Of a stretch of DNA of 13,895 bases, positions 8,234 through 13,895 are shown one piece after another. The DNA lies in assembly GCA_002402165.1 (NCBI GenBank), contig NVVI01000043.1, forward strand, positions 9,792 to 23,686, in the 5' to 3' direction. Both the position numbers and the translations under genes were made by a program. This DNA comes from Flavobacteriales bacterium. Lineage in GTDB: Bacteria > Bacteroidota > Bacteroidia > Flavobacteriales_E > Vicingaceae. The first letter of the stretch is position 1. Each line of letters begins with the position of its first letter. A model generated the notes under the pieces. It did no database searches. It was given only the letters and a program-made list of their open reading frames with translations, and had not been told where the DNA came from.

Positions 8234-9974
8234 GGGTAATTTTAAAATATTCCAATGGCTATTTCTACTGGCCTTTTTGATTGCTACCTTGTTTTATATT
8301 AACAATAAGTTTGTTTGGCGTAATCATACCGTTGAGCAAATAGAGCTTCGAATGGATAAGTCATATGGTAGGATGAACCCTACGCTTTATTTGGTGCATG
8401 AAAATGATGTTGGTTTTGACTTTTCTATCCCCTATAAATTAGAATTAGGGAAAGATTCATCTTTAGTTTTTAATTTTAATTCGGCTGTAAAAGTTAGAAA
8501 AATTAGAATTTATTTTGAAAAAGAAATTGATGAGCTAGCAATTAATGGTATTGTTCTAAAGGAAAAAGATGTTGGAGTTACGGTTGATTTGAATGGATTT
8601 ATAACTGGTAATGGGCTACAATTAGATAGGAATAAAAATGCTTATCTGGTAAGAGTTGTGTTAAAAAATGGGTTTATAGAATCACCTAAATATTTTCTTT
8701 ATTCAAGCGATAAATGGTCAATAGCGATATTATTTATTATTTTTATAGGGCTTTTGATTGGGTTCTATTTTCTATTTAATAAGCTAAAGTTCTTTGGTAA
8801 TTTTAACTTCTTAAACTTTGTTGATGGGAGCATTGCTTTATTTATAGTTTCTATCTTTTTCCCCCATCCAATATTTAACATTACCCTAATTCTATCTCTT
8901 TTGCTAGTGATTAAGAATTTTAATTTTAAAGGCTTCATTGCGAACCGGATTAACTTGATGTTTATTGCTTATTTCTTAATGCTATTTTTGAACGATTTGT
9001 TTGTAGCTCCATCTGGCTTTCATAATTTAAAATCTACCGAAACATTGTTACCCTTTTTAATTTTGCCAGTATATGTTTCATGTATTAGGGGGGCGAAATA
9101 TTTAAGCCATTTCCCTACTTCTGCCATTATTATTGGGGTTTTCATGTTTTTAACCTCCTTGTGGGATGCTATTATATTTAGGAATATAGCATATTTCTCC
9201 TTCGATGAGTTTGCTAAGTTTACTCATCCAATTTATTATTCATATTTGGTTTCCTTCTCTATTTTTTATGTCCTGTTAGATAAAAAAATGAATAAAAGGT
9301 TAAAGAATGTTATTCAAGCAGTATTATTCGTTTTCTTAATTCTTGCGGGTTCTAAATTAGTGATTACCATTACGCTCATTCTTTATTTCATCATAGTAAT
9401 GACTAATAAAAAAGCAATGATTGCCTTAGTTTTAGGAGTAGTTTTTTTAGGTCTTTTTCCTCCAGTTCAAGATAGGTTTAAGGAAGTGCTTAATTTTGAT
9501 GATTTAAGTATAGTTAATGAGGAAATTATAAGCAATGATAAAGATCCTAGAGTTAATGGACTTACTTTGAGACTATTATTATGGCAAGAAAGTATTAATA
9601 CCATAGAAACCCTACCTGATTTTTTGTTTGGATTGGGCGTTGGAAAAGCTACCGATGCTAAATTAAAAGAAAACTTAAACAAAAGAGGCTTAGAAAAATA
9701 TAATAGGTATTCTACCCATAATCAATTTGTAAATGTTTTTATGCGGACAGGAATTGTTGGTGTAATATTGTTGCTATTCATTATAGTATATGGCTTATAT
9801 CAGGCCATAACAAGAAAAAATAAATTATTGCTAATAATGATGGTGATGTTCACTTTTGCCATGATTACTGAATCTGTTTTACAACGAGTTTTAGGGATTT
9901 ATTTCTTTACAACAGTTTTGTTATTTTTAATGAAACCAAACTTTTTAAATGAAGATAGCAATAATTGGAACTAG
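8226..9974 (+). CDS. O-antigen ligase/polymerase-like membrane protein with extra extracytoplasmic domain
   Basis: This 582-residue protein is well above the ~400-450 typical of the class. A first membrane helix (about residues 9-26) is followed by a polar, beta-rich stretch of ~135 residues (about 30-162) that should lie outside the cytoplasm. A second helix (about 163-184) and a multi-helix core come next. The core shows 'THPIYYSY' with H334, a long polar loop near 417-497 containing R449 and W453, a 'FGLGVGKA' segment, and 'YSTHNQFVNVFMRTG' with H498. This order (R...W...FGxG...HNxF) is the Wzy_C/WaaL pattern. It probably polymerises repeat units or transfers the finished chain from undecaprenyl diphosphate to an acceptor. 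The role of the added domain is not known; it may bind glycan. It overlaps the preceding gene by 8 bases and the next by 26. Confidence 0.75.
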   Translation: MNKGNFKIFQWLFLLAFLIATLFYINNKFVWRNHTVEQIELRMDKSYGRMNPTLYLVHENDVGFDFSIPYKLELGKDSSLVFNFNSAVKVRKIRIYFEKEIDELAINGIVLKEKDVGVTVDLNGFITGNGLQLDRNKNAYLVRVVLKNGFIESPKYFLYSSDKWSIAILFIIFIGLLIGFYFLFNKLKFFGNFNFLNFVDGSIALFIVSIFFPHPIFNITLILSLLLVIKNFNFKGFIANRINLMFIAYFLMLFLNDLFVAPSGFHNLKSTETLLPFLILPVYVSCIRGAKYLSHFPTSAIIIGVFMFLTSLWDAIIFRNIAYFSFDEFAKFTHPIYYSYLVSFSIFYVLLDKKMNKRLKNVIQAVLFVFLILAGSKLVITITLILYFIIVMTNKKAMIALVLGVVFLGLFPPVQDRFKEVLNFDDLSIVNEEIISNDKDPRVNGLTLRLLLWQESINTIETLPDFLFGLGVGKATDAKLKENLNKRGLEKYNRYSTHNQFVNVFMRTGIVGVILLLFIIVYGLYQAITRKNKLLLIMMVMFTFAMITESVLQRVLGIYFFTTVLLFLMKPNFLNEDSNNWN

Positions 9975-11034
9975 GGGTATACCAAACCATTATGGTGGGT
10001 TTGAGCAATTTGCTGAGTATTTGGCACTTGGATTAGTAGCTAAAAACCATCAAGTTTGGGTGTATAATTCCCACCTTCATCCATTTAAAGAAAATAATTG
10101 GAAGGGGGTAAATCTTATCCATTGTAAAGATTTGGAGCATAAAATAGGTACTCCAGGCCAGTTTATTTATGATTTTAATTGCATTATTGACTCAAGAAAA
10201 AGAAATTTTGATATTATTTTACAATTGGGTTATACGAGTAGTTCGGTATGGGGATGGTTGTTGCCAAAAAAATCCGTTGTAATTACCAATATGGACGGAC
10301 TGGAATGGAAAAGAACGAAGTTTTCTAAAAAAGTACAACGATTTTTAAAGTATGCCGAAAAACTGGCAGTAAAAAAAAGTAATCATTTAGTAGCAGATTC
10401 TATTGGAATTCAACAGCACATTAAAGAAAGATTTAACAAGGAGGCAAGCTATATTGCTTATGGTGCTGATGTATTTAATTCTCCTAATCCAAAAATATTA
10501 GAATCTTATAACATCCATGAATTAAAATATTATATTCTTATTGCTCGAATGGAACCTGAAAATAATATAGAAACTATATTAGATGGATTTATAAAGAGTA
10601 ATGTAGAAAGTCCTTTTTTGGTAATTGGGGAAGCAGAAAATAAATTTGGGTCATACTTAAAAGAAAAATTTAAAAACAACAAAAACATTCAGTTTTTAGG
10701 AGGAATATTTGATATGGAAGTATTAAATAATCTAAGACATTATGCCAAACTTTACTTTCATGGGCACTCGGTAGGAGGTACTAATCCCTCACTGTTAGAG
10801 GCCATGGCATCTAATGCTTTAATTGTTGCTCATAATAATATATTTAATGAAAGTATTTTAGGAGAAGACGCGATGTACTTCACAAATAGTGAAGATATTG
10901 CCAATATTTTCTCAAAACAAGAGACGAGAAATAGAGCAAAATTTATTGATAACAACATTCAAAAAATTAAAACTCTTTACAGTTGGGGCAAAATTATTGA
11001 CGACTACGAAAAGTTATTTATTAAATTAGCATAA
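9949..11034 (+). CDS. DUF1972-type GT4 glycosyltransferase (rhamnosyltransferase-like)
   Basis: This 361-residue soluble protein opens with 'IIGTRGIPNHYGGFEQFAEY', the hallmark of the DUF1972 N-terminal domain found on a subset of GT4 enzymes. 'NMDGLEWKR' and 'ADSIGI' follow as in that family. The C-terminal half has 'LIARMEPENNIE' and the donor-site segment 'HGHSVGGTNPSLLEAM' (H271 to E284). Known members include the pneumococcal WchF/Cps2T rhamnosyltransferases, which add the second sugar to the lipid-linked first sugar. By analogy, and because the initiating transferase gene is next, this enzyme probably adds the second residue; rhamnose as donor is a guess. The ATG at 9949 lies inside the 3' end of the previous gene (26-base overlap). 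It is the only sensible start, since the Rossmann strand begins immediately. Confidence 0.87.
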   Translation: MKIAIIGTRGIPNHYGGFEQFAEYLALGLVAKNHQVWVYNSHLHPFKENNWKGVNLIHCKDLEHKIGTPGQFIYDFNCIIDSRKRNFDIILQLGYTSSSVWGWLLPKKSVVITNMDGLEWKRTKFSKKVQRFLKYAEKLAVKKSNHLVADSIGIQQHIKERFNKEASYIAYGADVFNSPNPKILESYNIHELKYYILIARMEPENNIETILDGFIKSNVESPFLVIGEAENKFGSYLKEKFKNNKNIQFLGGIFDMEVLNNLRHYAKLYFHGHSVGGTNPSLLEAMASNALIVAHNNIFNESILGEDAMYFTNSEDIANIFSKQETRNRAKFIDNNIQKIKTLYSWGKIIDDYEKLFIKLA

Positions 11035-11035
11035 T

Positions 11036-11048
11036 TATAACTGTTATA
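11036..11048. repeat. Short perfect palindrome after the DUF1972 glycosyltransferase gene
   Basis: TATAAC-T-GTTATA is a perfect 6+1+6 inverted repeat. It begins two bases after the stop at 11034 and ends 12 bases before the GTG start of the initiating transferase. A one-base centre makes a stable RNA hairpin unlikely, so if it means anything it would be a protein-binding site. In such A+T-rich DNA it may be chance. Confidence 0.25.
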
Positions 11049-11060
11049 GCATCATAGTTA

Positions 11061-12419
11061 GTGAATAGAAGTCACATATACTTTTTAGGAATTTATTATC
11101 GATTTATCGATTTAATAACCTTAAACGTAGCTTTTTTTATAGCTACTTATATTCGTTTTAACGATGAAGAAACCTATGGATTTTTAAAAAATGAATATCT
11201 TACCTTATTGATATTTATCAATCTCTCTTGGATAATTCTATCGCATTCTCAAAAAATTTATAGTACATTATTATTCACTAGCCGAAGAAGGTATTTTCTT
11301 AGAGTTGGATTAGTAGTCTTGCTTCAATTATTGATAACCATTGCTTTTAATGGGTTAATTAAAACATTTTATTCGCGATTATTTTTGTTTTACACCTTTA
11401 TTGGATTTGGAACTTTAATGTTTTTTGGGAGAGTATTAACCAATGTATTTTACAAAACCTATATCTCTAAAAGAGTACAAAAAAATTTAATTGTAATTGT
11501 GGGTGAAGGATTTTCTATTCAGGATGTACAATCAACTTTACTCGCAAATACAATTGATAAAAACTATCAAAAGATAGAAGCAATTAGTGGAACAGATAAT
11601 TTAATAGAAAACTTAGAAAACCTTAAAAGAGAAACACCAATTACTGAACTGTATATTAAAATATCATTAATTAATCATGAGTTAATGGACGAACTAACCA
11701 ATTATTGTGATAATAATTTTATTCGTTTAAGGTTGGTTATAGATTGGCAAAGAGTTAGTTCCAAGCTCATAGAATCTAGAAATATTAGTCATACCACCGT
11801 GCTTAATATTCCTTTAACACCTTTAGACGACCCTTATAATACGCTACTAAAAAGAAGTTTTGACATATTGTTTTCAGGGTTTATTATTTTAACCGTTTTT
11901 ACTTGGCTGTTTCCTATCCTAGCTGTAATAATTAAAACAACATCAAAAGGACCTATATTTTTTAAACAAAAAAGAACGGGTATAGATAATAAAGAGTTTT
12001 ATTGCTTAAAGTTTAGGAGCATGAAAGTTAATGACGATTCTGATAAAATTCAGGCAACAAAAGAAGATAAAAGAATAACGGTAGTGGGTCGATTTATAAG
12101 GAAAACCAGTTTAGATGAATTTCCACAATTTTTTAATGTGTTTAAAGGGGAAATGAGCATAGTTGGCCCTCGTCCACACATGCTAAAGCATACTGAAGAA
12201 TACAGCCAATTACTAGGGAATTTTATGAATAGGCATGCCATCAAACCTGGCATTACAGGGTTAGCTCAGATAAAAGGATACAGAGGAGAAATAGATGATT
12301 CTCATTTATTGACTAACAGAGTACGGTTAGACCGTTTTTATGTGAATAATTGGTCGTTATATTTAGATGTTAAAATTGTATTTTATACGGTGTTCAGCAT
12401 TTTTCAAGATCATAAATAA
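11061..12419 (+). CDS. WcaJ/WbaP-like polyprenyl-phosphate sugar-1-phosphate transferase (initiating enzyme)
   Basis: The 452-residue protein starts with GTG: a stop codon lies two codons upstream in frame, and the first membrane helix follows at once. Four N-terminal helices (to about residue 135) lead into a Rossmann-like cytoplasmic domain (about 140-240, 'VIVGEGFS'). A fifth hydrophobic segment (about 270-292) and the bacterial sugar transferase catalytic domain follow. Catalytic signatures are 'KRSFDI' from K264, 'FKQKRTG', 'KFRSM' (317-321), the D352-E353 dyad in 'TSLDEFPQF', 'SIVGPRP', and 'KPGITGLAQIKG' from K395. Members transfer a sugar-1-phosphate, often glucose- or galactose-1-phosphate, from a UDP-sugar to undecaprenyl phosphate at the inner membrane. 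This starts the repeat unit. It is the last gene of the cluster. Sugar specificity cannot be read from the sequence. Confidence 0.93.
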   Translation: MNRSHIYFLGIYYRFIDLITLNVAFFIATYIRFNDEETYGFLKNEYLTLLIFINLSWIILSHSQKIYSTLLFTSRRRYFLRVGLVVLLQLLITIAFNGLIKTFYSRLFLFYTFIGFGTLMFFGRVLTNVFYKTYISKRVQKNLIVIVGEGFSIQDVQSTLLANTIDKNYQKIEAISGTDNLIENLENLKRETPITELYIKISLINHELMDELTNYCDNNFIRLRLVIDWQRVSSKLIESRNISHTTVLNIPLTPLDDPYNTLLKRSFDILFSGFIILTVFTWLFPILAVIIKTTSKGPIFFKQKRTGIDNKEFYCLKFRSMKVNDDSDKIQATKEDKRITVVGRFIRKTSLDEFPQFFNVFKGEMSIVGPRPHMLKHTEEYSQLLGNFMNRHAIKPGITGLAQIKGYRGEIDDSHLLTNRVRLDRFYVNNWSLYLDVKIVFYTVFSIFQDHK

Positions 12420-12458
12420 AACAATTCATAGCTTTCTTTTAAACTCTAACTATTTTAA

Positions 12459-12466
12459 TACATTTG
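12459..12466 (+). promoter_or_regulatory. Putative Bacteroidota-type promoter (-7 element) for gcvT
   Basis: TACATTTG matches the Bacteroidota -7 consensus TAnnTTTG exactly and lies 19 bases before the gcvT ATG, in the 66-base gap after the polysaccharide genes. The -33 element is weak: TTTC at 12433-12436 differs by one base from TTTG at a plausible spacing of 22. This would give gcvT its own promoter and a short leader. No terminator hairpin is seen in the gap. Confidence 0.5.
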
Positions 12467-12485
12467 TTGCTCTAAAAATTATAAC

Positions 12486-13580
12486 ATGGAAGTACTAGAT
12501 ATCAAAGACATTGCTTTAAAACAAAAGCACATTGATTTAGGGGCTAAGATGGTTTCTTTTGCGGGATTTAATATGCCATTACAATACACAGGATTAACGG
12601 ATGAACACTTAAATGTTAGAAATAATGTTGGTGTGTTTGATGTTTCTCATATGGGAGAATTTATGCTTTCAGGAGAAGGAGCGTTAGATTTAATTCAAAG
12701 AATTACTTCTAATGATGCTTCTAAACTAACAGTAGGTAAAGTTCAGTATTCTTGTTTTCCAAATAATGATGGAGGAATAGTTGATGATTTGTTAGTTTAC
12801 ATGTTAGGAGAGAATGAGTATATGTTAGTGGTTAATGGTGCTAATTTAGATAAAGATTGGGACTGGGTAAATAAGCACAATACTGCAAATGTTAGTATTG
12901 AAGATAGATCTAGCAGCATTTCATTATTAGCCGTGCAAGGTCCAAATGCTCAAAAAATGCTACAGCCCTTAACTAATATGGATTTAGACATGGTTTATTA
13001 CACCGTTCAAAAAGGAACATTTGCAGGAGTTGATAATGTAATTATTTCTTCAACTGGTTATACAGGAGCAGGAGGATTTGAAATTTATTTTGAAAACAAG
13101 GATGCAGAAATAATCTGGGATGCCATTCAAGAAGCTGGTAAATCAGTTAATATGAAAATGGCTGGTTTAGCATGTAGAGATACATTAAGATTAGAGATGG
13201 GATTTTGTTTATATGGAAATGATATTAATGACACAACATCTCCATTGGAAGCTGGTTTAGGTTGGATAACTAAATTTACCAAAGATTTTGTGAATTCAGA
13301 ATTTTTAAAAAAACAAAAAGAAGAAGGAGTTACCAAAAAGCTTGTTGGGTTTGAATTGATTGATAGAGGAATCCCTCGTCATGATCATGAGATTGTTGAT
13401 GCTGACGGAAAAAATATTGGAATAGTTACCTCAGGCACAATGGGTCCTTCGGTTCAAAAAGCGATAGGCATGGGTTATGTTACTGTTGAAAATGCTAAAA
13501 TTGATTCTGAAATCTATATTTCCATAAGGAATAAAAATATTAAAGCCAAAGTGGTTAAAATGCCATTTTATAAAGGATAA
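12486..13580 (+). CDS. gcvT: Glycine cleavage system T protein (aminomethyltransferase)
   Basis: This is a full-length 364-residue GcvT. It transfers the methylene group from aminomethyl-lipoyl H protein to tetrahydrofolate, releasing ammonia, as part of the cytoplasmic glycine cleavage complex. Clear family blocks are '[17 protein letters not shown]' (18-34), 'FDVSHMGEF' (51-59), '[10 protein letters not shown]' with the conserved acidic pair D100-D101 (folate-site aspartate), and '[14 protein letters not shown]'. '[13 protein letters not shown]', with E237 and ending at D246, follows, and then the C-terminal GCV_T domain with '[12 protein letters not shown]' and 'TSGTMGPS'. The N-terminus is some ten residues longer than in many homologues, but no other ATG occurs before residue 21. 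It is unrelated in function to the upstream polysaccharide genes and marks a return to housekeeping sequence. The putative promoter upstream supports separate transcription. Confidence 0.97.
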   Translation: MEVLDIKDIALKQKHIDLGAKMVSFAGFNMPLQYTGLTDEHLNVRNNVGVFDVSHMGEFMLSGEGALDLIQRITSNDASKLTVGKVQYSCFPNNDGGIVDDLLVYMLGENEYMLVVNGANLDKDWDWVNKHNTANVSIEDRSSSISLLAVQGPNAQKMLQPLTNMDLDMVYYTVQKGTFAGVDNVIISSTGYTGAGGFEIYFENKDAEIIWDAIQEAGKSVNMKMAGLACRDTLRLEMGFCLYGNDINDTTSPLEAGLGWITKFTKDFVNSEFLKKQKEEGVTKKLVGFELIDRGIPRHDHEIVDADGKNIGIVTSGTMGPSVQKAIGMGYVTVENAKIDSEIYISIRNKNIKAKVVKMPFYKG

Positions 13581-13656
13581 TTAGTGTATAGTATTTAGTA
13601 GTTAGTGTATGGTTATACTATCAACTAAAAACCAAACACAAGAAACTAAACACTAA
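13581..13656. repeat. Repeat-rich gcvT-comB spacer with inverted and direct repeats
   Basis: The spacer starts right after the gcvT stop. TTAGTGTAT occurs twice as a direct repeat (13581-13589 and 13602-13610). The first 16 bases (13581-13596) pair with 13641-13656 at 13 of 16 positions. An inner perfect 7-base inverted repeat, ATAGTAT/ATACTAT (13588-13594, 13615-13621), competes with this pairing. The low-complexity TAGT/ACTA composition may act as a weak terminator or mRNA-end structure for gcvT, but there is no GC-rich stem or U tract, so it is recorded as a repeat only. Confidence 0.4.
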
Positions 13657-13659
13657 AAC

Positions 13660-13895
13660 ATGAGTGAAGAATCATCAGGAAATACAAGGAAAGTTGAAGT
13701 AGTTCCTTCTCCTGCACTTTTCCCAGTTTATTTTGAGAATACGGATTGCACAGTTGTTGTAATTGATGTTTTTAGAGCTACATCTGCTATATGTGCTGCT
13801 TTTGAGAGTGGAATAGACAGTTTAATCCCAGTTGCCACTTTGGAAGAAGCAATAGAATACAAACAAAAAGGATTTTTAGTTGGTGCAGAAAGAAA
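13660..13895 (+). CDS. ComB-like 2-phosphosulfolactate phosphatase, 3' end cut by window edge
   Basis: The frame opens at ATG 13660 and is still open at the right edge (78 complete codons plus two bases). After a polar 10-residue leader, 'KVEVVPSPALFPVYF' and 'VVIDVFRATSAICAAF' (D36, R39) followed by 'LIPVATLEEAI' and 'GFLVGAER' match the N-terminal third of the ComB family. ComB hydrolyses 2-phosphosulfolactate to sulfolactate in coenzyme M synthesis in methanogens. Bacterial homologues are widespread, and their real substrate is often uncertain, so the product name is family-based. It lies 79 bases after gcvT, and no TAnnTTTG element is seen in between, so it could be read through from gcvT. 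Active-site residues located further into the protein cannot be checked. Confidence 0.85.
   Translation, partial: MSEESSGNTRKVEVVPSPALFPVYFENTDCTVVVIDVFRATSAICAAFESGIDSLIPVATLEEAIEYKQKGFLVGAER

Noticed and set aside
12420..12485. Rho-independent terminator after the initiating transferase gene
   Set aside because: No stem of useful length followed by a T tract is found in the gap.
1..13895. tRNA, rRNA, CRISPR array, insertion sequence or transposase
   Set aside because: No cloverleaf-like, ribosomal or regularly spaced repeat sequence and no transposase-like protein was seen on either strand.

Overview
The window carries most of a Wzx/Wzy-dependent surface-polysaccharide (exopolysaccharide, capsule or O-antigen type) gene cluster from a low-GC member of the Bacteroidota, most likely a flavobacterium-like organism. 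This placement is an inference. It rests on the strong A+T bias, the weak or absent Shine-Dalgarno sequences, a TAnnTTTG promoter element upstream of gcvT, and the housekeeping genes gcvT and a comB-like gene at the right-hand end. All genes are on the + strand, and no gap without a gene exceeds about 80 bases.

Left part (1-4508): an asparagine-synthetase-like amidotransferase cut by the left edge, a PhyH-type Fe(II)/2-oxoglutarate oxygenase, a Wzx-like flippase with a TTG start, and a left-handed beta-helix (hexapeptide) acyltransferase. The flippase moves the lipid-linked repeat unit. The other three are best read as sugar-decorating enzymes. Middle part (4534-9974): a capsule-synthesis-type GT-B glycosyltransferase, a Wzy-like polymerase, a GT4 glycosyltransferase, and a second, larger O-antigen-ligase/polymerase-like membrane protein with an extra extracytoplasmic domain. 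From the first of these onward the genes overlap by 1, 4, 8 and 26 bases and must be translated as one message. Right part (9949-12419): a GT4 glycosyltransferase of the DUF1972 type, then a WcaJ/WbaP-like polyprenyl-phosphate sugar-1-phosphate transferase that starts repeat-unit synthesis.

A simple working model: the last enzyme loads the first sugar-phosphate on undecaprenyl phosphate, the DUF1972 enzyme adds the second sugar, and the GT4 and capsule-type enzymes add more. The acyltransferase, and perhaps the amidotransferase and oxygenase, decorate the unit. The flippase then exports it, and one or both Wzy/ligase-like proteins polymerise or transfer it. No nucleotide-sugar synthesis, Wzz/Wzc chain-length control or Wza export gene is visible here, so those must lie elsewhere.

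A promoter-bearing 66-base gap separates the cluster from gcvT (glycine cleavage T protein). Gene gcvT is followed by a 79-base repeat-rich spacer and the start of a comB-like gene that runs off the right edge. The most unusual items are the paired amidotransferase-like and oxygenase genes, and the presence of two Wzy/ligase-type proteins. No wholly new system could be demonstrated from sequence reading alone.
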